Assembly (NCBI RefSeq): GCF_001487105.1
Contig: NZ_LN913001.1
Coordinates: forward strand, 432,698 to 496,697
Direction: 5' to 3'
DNA length: 64,000 bases
Source of the DNA: Mediterraneibacter massiliensis
GTDB taxonomy: Bacteria; Bacillota; Clostridia; Lachnospirales; Lachnospiraceae
Part shown: positions 53,810 through 62,683 of the stretch, piece after piece
How positions within the stretch are numbered: the stretch's first letter is position 1
How the letters are laid out: each line of letters begins with the position of its first letter
Translations under genes and position numbers: made by a program
Notes under the pieces: model-generated
The model's database searches: none
What the model was told of the DNA's origin: nothing
The model's input: the letters and a program-made list of their open reading frames with translations, nothing else

Positions 53810-54223
53810 ATGAAAAAATATATGAATACGGCTTTGTTGTATGCAATCTTCGCTATGGCAGGCGGTGTGTTTTATCGCGAGTTCACCAAATTTAATGGTT
53901 TTACAGGCAGAACTACACTGGGTGTGGTACATACGCATTATTTTCTGCTGGGGATGGTATTTTTCTTGCTGTTGCTTCTGTTGGAAAAGAATTTTTCCTT
54001 TACAGGGGCAAAGACAGGACGGATACTGGCGGTCTATCATATTGGTCTGAATCTGACTGCTGTGATGTTTGTGGTGCGAGGTGTGACACAGGTGCGAAAG
54101 CTTGCGCTGTCTTCCGGCATGGATGCGGCGATTTCCGGTACTGCCGGGATCGGGCATATCCTGTTGGGAGTTAGTTTAGTACTGCTTCTGCTGCAGATCA
54201 AGCGAGTCGTTTTAAAAGAATAA
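53810..54223 (+). CDS. DUF2871 family membrane protein
   Basis: The 137-residue protein has four membrane helices and a family-typical stretch YREFTKFNGFTGRTTLGVVHTHYFLLGMVFF, with His pair HTH and a later YHIGLNL and GIGHILLG. The several His residues in the helices suggest metal or heme binding, but none is shown. Members often sit next to TetR genes in Firmicutes. AGGAGG precedes the ATG. A strong hairpin terminator follows the gene. Confidence 0.8.
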   Translation: MKKYMNTALLYAIFAMAGGVFYREFTKFNGFTGRTTLGVVHTHYFLLGMVFFLLLLLLEKNFSFTGAKTGRILAVYHIGLNLTAVMFVVRGVTQVRKLALSSGMDAAISGTAGIGHILLGVSLVLLLLQIKRVVLKE

Positions 54224-54272
54224 AATATACTTTCTGGATAAAGGGTGGGCAGAATACGGAAAAACCACTAGG

Positions 54273-54316
54273 AGAAGGGAATGTTCAATGCTGGGGCATG
54301 AGTATTCCCTTCTTTA
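54273..54316 (+). terminator. Intrinsic terminator after the TetR-controlled cluster
   Basis: AGAAGGGAAT (54273-54282) pairs perfectly with ATTCCCTTCT (54304-54313), with an inner ATGC/GCAT hairpin and a T-run after it. Confidence 0.8.
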
Positions 54317-54350
54317 AATGTTACAGGATATAGGTATGTATACTTGCATT

Positions 54351-54414
54351 TTGACAGGGATTATACTACAATAATTTTATTCGATCGGCTGGAAGGGCAT
54401 TTTGCGCCCTTTTA
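54351..54414 (+). promoter_or_regulatory. Possible promoter and hairpin leader of the GGDEF-EAL gene
   Basis: TTGACA lies at 54351-54356 with poorly matched -10 choices (TAATTT at 15 bases). Downstream, AAGGGC (54393-54398) pairs with GCCCTT (54406-54411), followed by TTTT, and may act as an attenuator. Confidence 0.4.
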
Positions 54415-54455
54415 TCCGTAAAATAGTTTGAATTTTGAAAAAAGAGGTATCCCAT

Positions 54456-56078
54456 ATGGGCGAGAAAGAGAGACAACGATCTCTTGTAGAGATCATGAAT
54501 GATGTATTAAGTACAGTTAGGGATTATTATGATGCAGAGTATGTGTATTATATAGAAAAAGAATATGACGACGTAGAGATGATTTATGAATGGTGCGCGG
54601 AGAATGTACCGTGGCAGAGAGATAAGATCAAAATGATGGGGGCAGAGCAGCAGCCCAAATGGATGAAACAGGAAATCACAGATACGACAGAAGATAATTA
54701 CAGTATCTTCGAGCAGATCAGAGAAGATACGACGGCGATCCTGGCTGTCATCGGTGTACACAAAGGCGGCTGTGAATTATCCTTGATGCGGGCGGTACTT
54801 CCCTTTATCACGCAGGCGATCGTTTTGCAAAAGCAGCAAAAACAGCAGGAGTATTTAAGTTACCATGATGATCTGACAGGACTGCTGAACAGAAATAGCT
54901 TTGTGCAATATCTGACAGAAGCGGAAGAGAAAAAGTGGAAGACTCTCGGGGCTTTATCTGTAGATATTAATGGACTGAAGAACTTTAATAAGGAGTTTGG
55001 CCGTGACTATGGAGATGAAGTCGTGATCCGTGTGGGAGAGGTTCTGGAAGAGTTCTTCAAAAGCGGTATGGTATTTCGACTCACGGGAGATGAGTATCTG
55101 GCGATCGCAGAGGACGCGTCCTATGAAGATTTTATGAAGAATGTGCATGCGGCGCATGACAAACTGGATAATATAAGCCTTGGACTGGTCACTATGGGAT
55201 ATGCATGGGAGAAAATAGACATCAATGTGGATAATCTGGTAGCCCATGCGGAAAATATGATGCGGGAAGAAAAGCAGAAGTATTATAGGAACCTGAAAAA
55301 GGGACATCAAGAGCCGATCATCAAACAAGACCTTCTGCAGGATATCGAACAGGGCAGCTTTATAGTATGTCTGGTACCTAAGATGGATGTCGCGACAGAG
55401 GAGATCGTGGGAGCCGAGGCGGTTGTACGCTACCACCACAAAGATCTGGGTATTTTAAATCCAGAGAGATATATCACGCTTCTGCAGGAAACACGTTTGT
55501 CGCATTACCTGGATCTCTATGTGTTTGAAGAAGTATGTAAAACACTGCGCAGATGGGAAAGAGAAGACATCCCCATGCTTCCTATATCGGTGAATTTCGC
55601 GGGGGCAACATTGTGCCAGGTGGATATTGCGGATCGGATGATGGCTTTGATCGAAAAGTATCATGTGTCCTGTGAATATCTGGAAGTGGAAGTTTCGGAA
55701 TCGTACGCAAATATGAATCAGGAAATGCTCACAGAGACAAGTAATAAGATACGAAAAGAAAACGTACGGGTGATTCTGGATCATTTTGGTGCGAAGGATT
55801 CCAGCCTTTCTATACTGTCTGTTATGGAATTTGACGGACTGAAGCTGGATAAAGGAATTGTATCGAATATTGTAAGTAGCGGCCGCAGCAGGATCGTGGC
55901 AAAGGCTGTGATCGATATATGCAGACAGCTTGGCGCCTATGTTTTGGCATCCGGGGTAGAGACGCAGGATCAGCTGAATGTATTAAACGAATTAGGATGC
56001 CATTATGCACAAGGAAGTCTTTTTAATAAGCCGATCACAATAGACACGTTTGAAGTGCGCTACTTAAAAGACAGATGA
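54456..56078 (+). CDS. GGDEF-EAL protein with altered catalytic motifs
   Basis: The 540-residue protein has an N-terminal sensing region of about 130 residues, a GGDEF domain and an EAL domain. The GGDEF motif reads TGDEY near residue 211, so the first Gly is lost. The EAL motif reads EAVVR near residue 319. The metal pair DDFG reads DHFG near residue 442, losing a metal ligand. Other EAL residues (Asn in SVNFAG, Lys in GLKLDK, Glu in GVETQ) are kept. It may therefore bind c-di-GMP or act as a regulator rather than an enzyme. The start at 54456 has AGAGGT upstream; the TTG at 54435 is less likely. Confidence 0.88.
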   Translation: MGEKERQRSLVEIMNDVLSTVRDYYDAEYVYYIEKEYDDVEMIYEWCAENVPWQRDKIKMMGAEQQPKWMKQEITDTTEDNYSIFEQIREDTTAILAVIGVHKGGCELSLMRAVLPFITQAIVLQKQQKQQEYLSYHDDLTGLLNRNSFVQYLTEAEEKKWKTLGALSVDINGLKNFNKEFGRDYGDEVVIRVGEVLEEFFKSGMVFRLTGDEYLAIAEDASYEDFMKNVHAAHDKLDNISLGLVTMGYAWEKIDINVDNLVAHAENMMREEKQKYYRNLKKGHQEPIIKQDLLQDIEQGSFIVCLVPKMDVATEEIVGAEAVVRYHHKDLGILNPERYITLLQETRLSHYLDLYVFEEVCKTLRRWEREDIPMLPISVNFAGATLCQVDIADRMMALIEKYHVSCEYLEVEVSESYANMNQEMLTETSNKIRKENVRVILDHFGAKDSSLSILSVMEFDGLKLDKGIVSNIVSSGRSRIVAKAVIDICRQLGAYVLASGVETQDQLNVLNELGCHYAQGSLFNKPITIDTFEVRYLKDR

Positions 56079-56103
56079 GCAAGAGGGAAAAAGGAAAAAT
56101 GAT

Positions 56104-56733
56104 ATGGTAAGAGCCTGGGCTGCAGATATTCGTTCTCTGCTGGAAGAAGAACGCTACAGAAAGTATTATGAGGAACTTCCGGCTTTTAGACAGGAAAAGG
56201 CTGACAGGATGAAAAGAAAATTAAACAAAGCCCAGAGCGTGGGCGTATGGGCTTTGTGGGAGAAGATAAAGACAGAATACGGGCTCTCACAAAACAGTGC
56301 CTTTAATTTTTCTCATTCTGGTTTCTGGGTGATGTGTGCCGCAGAAATGGAAGGGAATGCAAATGTGCAGGTTGGCTGTGATATCGAACAGATAAGAAAA
56401 GCAGATCTGCAAATGGCAAGCCGGTTTTTTTGCCCTTCTGAGTATAAACGGATCTTAGAAGCTGTCTGTGAAAAAGAGGAGGACACTGTATTCTGCCGAT
56501 ATTGGGTGTTGAAAGAAAGTTTTATGAAAGCGACCGGAAGAGGTATGGGACTTGCGCTTAACGCATTTGAGATTGTTTTGGACGATCCGCCCAGACTGGT
56601 CAAAAAGCCGGAGGCGTTTCATAAGCCATACTATTATCGGGAATATGAGACAGAGGGGGAAGCCTATAGAATGGCTGTTTGTTCCACGCAGGAAGAGATA
56701 GATTCTAAAATACATATGGAGTTTAGACTGTGA
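56104..56733 (+). CDS. Sfp-type 4'-phosphopantetheinyl transferase
   Basis: The 209-residue protein moves the phosphopantetheine arm from CoA to carrier proteins. The motif VGCDIEQIRK (near residue 94) and YWVLKESFMKATGRGMGL (near residue 138) give the Mg-binding Asp and Glu and the catalytic Lys. Sfp-type members usually serve non-ribosomal peptide, polyketide or lysine pathways; no carrier protein gene is in the window. It overlaps the VanY-type gene by four bases, though no functional link is obvious. Confidence 0.92.
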   Translation: MVRAWAADIRSLLEEERYRKYYEELPAFRQEKADRMKRKLNKAQSVGVWALWEKIKTEYGLSQNSAFNFSHSGFWVMCAAEMEGNANVQVGCDIEQIRKADLQMASRFFCPSEYKRILEAVCEKEEDTVFCRYWVLKESFMKATGRGMGLALNAFEIVLDDPPRLVKKPEAFHKPYYYREYETEGEAYRMAVCSTQEEIDSKIHMEFRL

Positions 56734-57521
56734 TGAAAAAAATGAGTAAAAAAATAAAAAGAATTTTAATTATGGGACTGGCAGCAGGTGTTTTATTCGG
56801 GATTCTGCTCACGATCGCCGCGGCAAAACATGTCGTGGATTCCCATGAAGAGAAACTGACTGCACAGAATCAAAAGCTGGAAACAGAGAATAAGGAATTA
56901 AAAAGCAAACTGCAGAAAGAAACGGCGGTTGAAGCAAGCGCAGAGATTCTTGCCGGAGATAAAGAAGGCTGGGCTTTGGCACTTGTGAATGACAGCCATC
57001 CTTTGGCAACGGATTATGTACCGGAATTGACGGAGATCGACACAGAACGGTCTGTAGATAAGAGGATTGCGGAAGATCTGGAAAAGATGATGCAGGATGC
57101 GCAGGACGAAGGACTGAGTATGTATGTGGCATCGGCCTATCGTTCTTATGAGCAGCAAAGGGAAGTATTTAACACTACGATGCAGGACTGGATCGTGCAG
57201 GGGTATGGTCCGATGGACGCATATGACGAGACGAAGAAGTCGGTTGCGGTGCCGGGAACGAGTGAGCATGCGACAGGATTAGCAGTGGATATCATTGCGT
57301 CTGACTATGAAGAATTAGATGAAGCGCAGGGAGATACTCCGGAGCAGAAATGGCTCATGGAACACTGTGCGGAATATGGTTTTATACTCCGCTATCCACC
57401 GGAAAAGGCAGATGTGACAGGGATCATTTATGAACCATGGCACTACCGGTATGTAGGAAAAGAAGCGGCCAAAGAGATCACAGAGAAGGGGCTGACTCTG
57501 GAAGAATATCTGGAGCAGTAG
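56730..57521 (+). CDS. VanY-type D-alanyl-D-alanine carboxypeptidase (M15)
   Basis: The 263-residue protein has an N-terminal membrane anchor or signal (residues about 10-29) and a Glu/Lys-rich coiled stretch. The M15B catalytic domain has SAYRSYEQQREVF, the zinc motif TSEHATGLAVDI (His and Asp ligands) and EPWHYRYVG (catalytic Glu nearby and last His ligand). It trims the last D-Ala from peptidoglycan stem peptides outside the cell. It need not mean vancomycin resistance, since no vanHAX genes are near. The ATG overlaps the end of the transferase gene. Confidence 0.93.
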   Translation: MMKKMSKKIKRILIMGLAAGVLFGILLTIAAAKHVVDSHEEKLTAQNQKLETENKELKSKLQKETAVEASAEILAGDKEGWALALVNDSHPLATDYVPELTEIDTERSVDKRIAEDLEKMMQDAQDEGLSMYVASAYRSYEQQREVFNTTMQDWIVQGYGPMDAYDETKKSVAVPGTSEHATGLAVDIIASDYEELDEAQGDTPEQKWLMEHCAEYGFILRYPPEKADVTGIIYEPWHYRYVGKEAAKEITEKGLTLEEYLEQ

Positions 57522-57556
57522 CCGCTTTGCGTAAAGGAGATATACAAATAAATAGT

Positions 57557-59281
57557 TTAAGAGGATAGAAGAGAACGGACGATCATGTTTCCGACAGAGT
57601 CGGCAAAATGACTGATATCTCGGATCTTGACAAAGTCCCTGCCGAAGATTTCTTTTGCGGCAGGGATATCTTTTTCTATACCCATAAATACGCCGAGTAC
57701 CTGGATCCCCTGTTTCCTTAAGGCACGGATTTCTTTTGCGGTATCCTGTATACCGATCTGGTCTGTGTACTCTTTGTTGCGGTAAAAAGGACCTTCTTTT
57801 GCTGCGTGGTCATCACAGGGACTTGCATCCGAGAGCATGATCAATAGTCTGCGTTCGCAGGGAGAGGACTTCATCAGATGAGCGGCGCCTCTAAGGGCAA
57901 GTCCGTCACGATTGTTTCCGGCGGCAGTGTAGGAAAAGATTTCCTGGTTTTGGTCCTTTTCTTCATAAGTACGATACAGGCGCATGACGGTGCAGCCTCT
58001 GATGCTGCAATAGGCATAGATCTGTACCGGGATGTGCAGGCGGGTGAGACTCTCCGCAAGAATATATGCCTGCGCGGCGATACTTTCCTGGCAGCTTTTT
58101 CTGGAGGAAGAGGCATCCAGAAGCAGATCGATGGAAAAATCAGCACAAATCGTTTCTTCTTGTTTGATAAAGATACGGTCGTCATGCAGATGAAGAGTAC
58201 GCCATATCTGTGAAGGATCCAGAAGACCGGAGCGGGAACGGCTCATATCTTCCGGGGAAAGGGAATGCAGCACGGAAGAAAGCCTTTCGGTCAGGCGCAG
58301 GATACTGCTGCGGTGAAGCGGCAGAGAACGTTTATAATAGGCTATATTTTGCTCTTTCTGCCGGAGAGTCTCCTGGCGGAATGTCTGCACTTCTTTTTGT
58401 ACCCTGGCAGGACATTCTGCGATAGGAGGAAGAACACCCCGGGTAAAATACAGATGCAGTCCGGTGTGGTTTCCTGTGCATAGTACTTGTTCTAATTTTA
58501 AGAGCATGTGTTCGGAATGTATGCTTTCGCCGAAACAGGCTCTTATATATTGTCCAGAAAGTTCTGTATTTTCCGGGTGGGTAAATTGCAGCAGAATACC
58601 GAATCGGCGTGTGAGAGAGCCGACAGGACCGGGAGAGGTCTTTTTTTCTGCGGAAGTCTGGATCCGTACAAAACCGGAATGGACTCTGCCAAGGGAATAA
58701 AAGGCGGGAAGCACTTTCTGGAGAAAATACACCCCTGTTTTTTGCGGGGCGGAATGAGGGATATACTGAAAATAGATCCGATAGATTTCTTTTGTTTTTT
58801 TTATGATCTCCAGAGAAGAAAGAGAGGCGCTGTAGGACAGAGCCTGCAGCAGGTCTTTTTCCCATGCGGGCAGAGAGAGGTCCTGTCCGAGTATTTCGCA
58901 GCAGCGTCCCTTTTGAAGAAGCAAAAGGAGGGAGGAAGTGCCTTCTTTTCGCAGTTGTTTTAGATTTAAAGCGGCATACTCTTTTCGAAGTTCTTGCAAA
59001 GCGGGCCGTTTTGCTACTTCTTTTTCGTAGACGGCATTTTCCAGTCCAAGCCAGAAGATTCCTTCATAAAGTGCCTTTTTTCCGGAGCCAAGAGAAATAA
59101 AAAGACGTTCTATTTCCGCAGGTTCATACCATTTATATACCAGACCGATGATGATGTTCAGATATACGTCCGCTGTTCCTGTTCTGTCAAAAGCGAGATA
59201 AAGCGGGTCGAAACCGTAGTCTCCGGCGGCGGACCAGACGATATTTTTTGCCCGTTTTTCTTCCTGTAGATGGTGCTCCAT
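57557..59281 (-). CDS. VWA-domain protein, partner of MoxR ATPase
   Basis: The 574-residue protein has a long N-terminal region of about 370 residues without recognised motifs and a C-terminal von Willebrand A domain. The metal-ion site DASSS is in IDLLLDASSSRKSCQ near residue 380. The later SDASPCDD stretch supplies the acidic residues. It resembles the CoxE/NorD-like partners of MoxR ATPases, which help insert metals or assemble complexes. It lies two bases after the MoxR gene. The client is unknown; no oxidase, CO dehydrogenase or nitric oxide reductase gene lies nearby. Confidence 0.86.
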   Translation of the reverse strand: MEHHLQEEKRAKNIVWSAAGDYGFDPLYLAFDRTGTADVYLNIIIGLVYKWYEPAEIERLFISLGSGKKALYEGIFWLGLENAVYEKEVAKRPALQELRKEYAALNLKQLRKEGTSSLLLLLQKGRCCEILGQDLSLPAWEKDLLQALSYSASLSSLEIIKKTKEIYRIYFQYIPHSAPQKTGVYFLQKVLPAFYSLGRVHSGFVRIQTSAEKKTSPGPVGSLTRRFGILLQFTHPENTELSGQYIRACFGESIHSEHMLLKLEQVLCTGNHTGLHLYFTRGVLPPIAECPARVQKEVQTFRQETLRQKEQNIAYYKRSLPLHRSSILRLTERLSSVLHSLSPEDMSRSRSGLLDPSQIWRTLHLHDDRIFIKQEETICADFSIDLLLDASSSRKSCQESIAAQAYILAESLTRLHIPVQIYAYCSIRGCTVMRLYRTYEEKDQNQEIFSYTAAGNNRDGLALRGAAHLMKSSPCERRLLIMLSDASPCDDHAAKEGPFYRNKEYTDQIGIQDTAKEIRALRKQGIQVLGVFMGIEKDIPAAKEIFGRDFVKIRDISHFADSVGNMIVRSLLSS

Positions 59282-59283
59282 AG

Positions 59284-60198
59284 TTATACCTCAAATAATA
59301 TGTTATGGTCCAGATGGCGGGGAAGGCGCGCACGGATGGTATCCCGGATCAAAGTCTGTTCATAGGTGTCAAAAGATTTATTTGTAATCCCCAAGTCAAG
59401 AGCTGTGTGCGCTTCTAGTCCCTTTGCCATAAGAGAGAGGGCGTCTAAAAGTCCACGCAGATCTAAAGACTTGGAGGAAATTTCAGCGTTCTCGCATTTT
59501 TTCTGCAGATCTAAAAAGAGTGCTGCGAATTGCTCGATATATTTTTGCTTCATGGCGGGAAATTCTCCCCGAAGAAGCTTTTGCAGCTGTTTCTCTGTGA
59601 TCATTGGCATTTGAATGACAACAAAACGAGAAGTGAGTGCCTCGTTTAGTTCTTTCGTGCCGGCGTAACCGTAATTCATAGTGGCGATAAAACGAGCGGC
59701 AGGGTGCAGCGGTATGCGTTCATATCCGGGAACGTCGATGACACGGCGGAAATCGAGAGCAGAATGCAGGACTGCCATTGCTTCATTTCTTGCCATGTTG
59801 ATTTCATCCAATATGGCGAAACCTCCGTATTTTGCGCAGAGGAAGACCGGACCGGGACGGAAAGTGACTTTTCCATCTGCAAAAGTATCACAGCCGATCA
59901 AGGTGGAGGCGTCTGTGTTTACATGGAAAGAAATATCCCATCTGGGACGGGAGAACACGGCGGCTAGATTTTCGGCAAATATATTTTTCCCGGTTGCCTT
60001 GTGTCCTGCCAGAAGGATATTCTTCCCACTTAAAATAGCGCAGATTGCTTCTTCCCATACCTCTTTTCCATAATAAAACTGAGAGGGGGAAGGGATACGA
60101 TCTTCAAATTTGTCCAAAACAGGATACTGTTTTTTGAACTGTTCGACAGCTTCTGTAAGGTTGGGGTTAAGATGTTCTTCTTTTACATACTCTAACAC
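59284..60198 (-). CDS. MoxR-family AAA+ ATPase
   Basis: The 304-residue ATPase has the MoxR pattern: GKEVWEEAICAILSGKNILLAGHKATGKN, Walker B AILDEINMAR, sensor 1 FIATMNYG and the arginine-finger stretch LNEALTSRFVVI. The P-loop GHKATGKN has Asn where Thr or Ser normally binds Mg. The start is taken as GTG 60198, which has AGAGGA six bases before it. ATGs at 60216-60228 are very near the transcription start. MoxR proteins act as chaperones with VWA partners, here the next gene. Confidence 0.86.
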   Translation of the reverse strand: MLEYVKEEHLNPNLTEAVEQFKKQYPVLDKFEDRIPSPSQFYYGKEVWEEAICAILSGKNILLAGHKATGKNIFAENLAAVFSRPRWDISFHVNTDASTLIGCDTFADGKVTFRPGPVFLCAKYGGFAILDEINMARNEAMAVLHSALDFRRVIDVPGYERIPLHPAARFIATMNYGYAGTKELNEALTSRFVVIQMPMITEKQLQKLLRGEFPAMKQKYIEQFAALFLDLQKKCENAEISSKSLDLRGLLDALSLMAKGLEAHTALDLGITNKSFDTYEQTLIRDTIRARLPRHLDHNILFEV

Positions 60199-60233
60199 AA
60201 AAATTCCTCTTTTCATCATGATGTACACCCCAT

Positions 60234-60262
60234 ATTATAAAGAAATACGTCTCTATTTACAA
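60234..60262 (-). promoter_or_regulatory. Sigma-A promoter of the MoxR/VWA operon
   Basis: On the minus strand TTGTAA (60262-60257), 17 bases, then perfect TATAAT (60239-60234). Confidence 0.75.
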
Positions 60263-60274
60263 CGGCTATGTTGT
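60259..60274. promoter_or_regulatory. Palindrome ACAAC-N6-GTTGT between divergent promoters
   Basis: The inverted repeat ACAAC-GGCTAT-GTTGT overlaps the -35 region of the moxR promoter and touches the -35 of the HTH promoter. It has the same CAAC-N6-GTTG layout as the palindrome at 60329-60350. Confidence 0.55.
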
Positions 60275-60302
60275 TGACGAAGAAACTTAGGTTTGATAGA
60301 AT
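60274..60302 (+). promoter_or_regulatory. Sigma-A promoter of the HTH gene
   Basis: TTGACG (60274-60279), 17 bases, then TAGAAT (60297-60302). Confidence 0.7.
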
Positions 60303-60328
60303 GGGTAAAGGGAAAACGATAGGTTTAT

Positions 60329-60350
60329 GAAGCAACAATATTGTTGCTTC
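60329..60350 (+). promoter_or_regulatory. Perfect 22-base palindrome in the HTH gene leader
   Basis: GAAGCAACAAT is followed by its exact reverse complement. The core is CAAC-AATATT-GTTG. Its centre is 73 bases from the palindrome centre at 60259-60274, about seven helical turns, which would suit two bound dimers on one DNA face. Confidence 0.65.
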
Positions 60351-60392
60351 TAAAGAATAATTGGAGTATAAGGGCACATAAGGAGGAAAGTC

Positions 60393-61247
60393 ATGGAAGA
60401 CCTGACATTTGGAGAACAAGTCAAAATCATTCTTGGAAGAAAGGGAATGACCATTAAGGAGCTGGCGGAACAGATTGAAGAACAGACTGGAAAGAAAATG
60501 TCGAGGCAAAATCTGACGCAGCGCCTGGGGAGAGATAACTTTCAGGAGCAGGATATGAGGATGATCGCAGGGATATTGGGCTGCTCGTTTCAGTTGAGTA
60601 TCCTGGCGAAAGAGACGGCACAGCATCCGCAGGAAGAAACAGCGAAGAAAGAGACGGCTGTGCAGGACAATACAGAGCCTTTGGCGATCTTGCCGGCAGA
60701 GGAAAGTACAGCTGACAGAGAAGAACGTGACATGACGATCGGGGAACTGTATGAGATACATCAAGAATTGGATGAACTGGAGAAAGAGGCAAAAGCAGGA
60801 GAGCCGGCGGAGACGCTCAGAGAAGAACTAGAAAATACAGGAAAGAAGGAGAAATTCCCGACAGGGGGGATTTTCTTCCGTAAAAAAGAGAAAGCCAGTT
60901 TGGAAAAAGAAAGACAGCATGCAGATCAAAACCATAGAAATGCGGCAGATCGGGAAGAAAAGGTATCTGTCGGAAAGACCTATGAGAAGGCAGAAGACTT
61001 CGAACCGGTCCTGCGGCATAATGATGAAGCGGAAGACAGAGAATTAGGAGAAGTCAATCCATATACAGGAAGAGAGTACCAGTCAAACAGTGTGCGCATG
61101 CATCCGACGAGGATCGGCTATGTACAGGTATATGATAGAAAGACGCATAAATGGACAGATATGACAGAGTGGGCGTTTTTAGGATATCAGGAGAGGATGA
61201 AAGCGCTGCTTGGAAAGTCATATGAACCGCCGATTTATCTGGATTAA
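60393..61247 (+). CDS. HTH-domain protein with acidic middle region
   Basis: The 284-residue protein has an N-terminal helix-turn-helix of the Xre type (GEQVKIILGRKGMTIKELAEQIEEQTGKKMSRQNLTQRLG, cut here as a pattern spanning residues 6-45). A long Glu- and Lys-rich middle (about 70-200) is probably disordered. A compact C-terminus (NPYTGREYQSNSVRMH; GYVQVYDRKTHKWTDM) ends the protein. I do not recognise a named family. It may bind the two palindromes upstream and control itself and the divergent MoxR operon. AAGGAGG precedes the ATG. Confidence 0.78.
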   Translation: MEDLTFGEQVKIILGRKGMTIKELAEQIEEQTGKKMSRQNLTQRLGRDNFQEQDMRMIAGILGCSFQLSILAKETAQHPQEETAKKETAVQDNTEPLAILPAEESTADREERDMTIGELYEIHQELDELEKEAKAGEPAETLREELENTGKKEKFPTGGIFFRKKEKASLEKERQHADQNHRNAADREEKVSVGKTYEKAEDFEPVLRHNDEAEDRELGEVNPYTGREYQSNSVRMHPTRIGYVQVYDRKTHKWTDMTEWAFLGYQERMKALLGKSYEPPIYLD

Positions 61248-61270
61248 AGGGCAGAAAGGACAGAAGGCTC

Positions 61271-62683
61271 ATGGAGTGGGACACATTGCTTTCCACACAG
61301 AGAATGCGGGAAGGCAAAAGCAAAAAGAATTTCAAATCGACAGATCTGCGCAGTGAATTTGAGAAAGATTATCACCGTATTATCGGCAGTGCGTCGTTTC
61401 GCAGACTTCAGGATAAGACACAGGTATTTCCTCTGGACAAGAGTGACTTTATCAGAACGAGGCTGACCCATTCGCTGGAGGTGGCGTCGCTTGGGAAATC
61501 CCTGGGACAAAATATCGGGGAAAATATTTTGAGCTGCCGCAAAGACAGCGGATTTACTGTGCAGATGAAAGAGGATATCTGTCACATATTAGAATGTGCG
61601 GGGCTGATACATGATATAGGTAATCCCCCCTTTGGACATTTCGGGGAGACGGCGATCAGAGAGTGGTTTGAGCGCAATCTTCCGCAGCTGTTGTTTCGTG
61701 GGGAGCGGGTGGAAGAAAAACTGACGCCCCAGATGAGAGAAGATTTTTATCATTTTGAAGGCAACGCGCAGGCACTCAGGCTGGTGACAAAACTGCATTA
61801 TCTGGTAGATGAATACGGAATGAACCTGACCTACGCTTTGCTGAACACCATCGTGAAATACCCAATCCCTTCTGATAAAATAAATAGACAAAGCGGCAAT
61901 ATAAAAGATAAAAAAATGGGATATTACTATGCGGACAGAGAGGTGTTTGAGGAAATCTCCAAGGCAACGGGAACGGGAAACCGGCGCCATCCGCTGACGT
62001 ATATCCTGGAAGCGGCAGACGATCTGGCATATAAAACAGCGGATATAGAAGATGCCTTTGTGAAAGGCTTTGTCTCGTATCACGCACTGGAAAAGGAATT
62101 AAGTGTTTTACAAGGACGCGGTGCAGACGGCAGATTTGATGCCGCAGGTAAATTACACGAATTGTATGAGCGGGGAAGAAAAAAGCAGCCCCAGAATCCG
62201 GAATCCTATGCGGTGAAAAATTGGATCGTGAGAGTACAGGGGTTTTTGATCAGCTGCGCGACTTATGGCTTTACTTCACATTATGAGGAAATCATGGAAG
62301 GGTCGTTTTGCCAGGATCTGTTTTACGGAACTTGGGGAGAAGAATTGATGGAGTTGTTGGGGGATATTGCGTTTCGATATGTATTTTCCTCCAAGGCGAT
62401 CTACAAGATGGAGGTTTCTGAGGCAGTGATCCTGGATTTCCTTATGGATAAGCTGGTGCATGCCGTTTTATATTACGATACAGAGGAAAAACCGGATTCC
62501 ATAGACAGCCGTGTGATTTCTTTTATATCAGATAATTATAAAAATGCATACAAGCTGCAGGCAGAAGGAAAGACAGAGGAAGAAAAACTGTATCTCCGCC
62601 TGCTGCTTGTGACAGATTATGTCTGCGGTATGACAGACAGCTATGCAAAACGCTTGTATCAGGAGATGAATGGGATCATTTGA
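61271..62683 (+). CDS. dgt: Deoxyguanosinetriphosphate triphosphohydrolase-like protein
   Basis: The 470-residue protein is an HD-domain dNTPase. The metal residues are in RLTHSLEVASLG (His) and LIHDIGNPPFGHFGE (His-Asp) near residues 64-127, with a further Asp in EAADDLAYKTADIEDAF. It splits dGTP or other dNTPs into nucleoside and triphosphate, lowering dNTP pools; some relatives act in phage defence. Family length is normal. AAGG lies before the ATG, 24 bases after the HTH gene. It overlaps the gene on the other strand by eight bases. Confidence 0.93.
   Translation: MEWDTLLSTQRMREGKSKKNFKSTDLRSEFEKDYHRIIGSASFRRLQDKTQVFPLDKSDFIRTRLTHSLEVASLGKSLGQNIGENILSCRKDSGFTVQMKEDICHILECAGLIHDIGNPPFGHFGETAIREWFERNLPQLLFRGERVEEKLTPQMREDFYHFEGNAQALRLVTKLHYLVDEYGMNLTYALLNTIVKYPIPSDKINRQSGNIKDKKMGYYYADREVFEEISKATGTGNRRHPLTYILEAADDLAYKTADIEDAFVKGFVSYHALEKELSVLQGRGADGRFDAAGKLHELYERGRKKQPQNPESYAVKNWIVRVQGFLISCATYGFTSHYEEIMEGSFCQDLFYGTWGEELMELLGDIAFRYVFSSKAIYKMEVSEAVILDFLMDKLVHAVLYYDTEEKPDSIDSRVISFISDNYKNAYKLQAEGKTEEEKLYLRLLLVTDYVCGMTDSYAKRLYQEMNGII

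Noticed and set aside
56730..57521. VanY-type carboxypeptidase considered as part of a vancomycin resistance cluster
   Set aside because: No vanH, vanA/B, vanX or vanRS genes are adjacent. The neighbour is a phosphopantetheinyl transferase.
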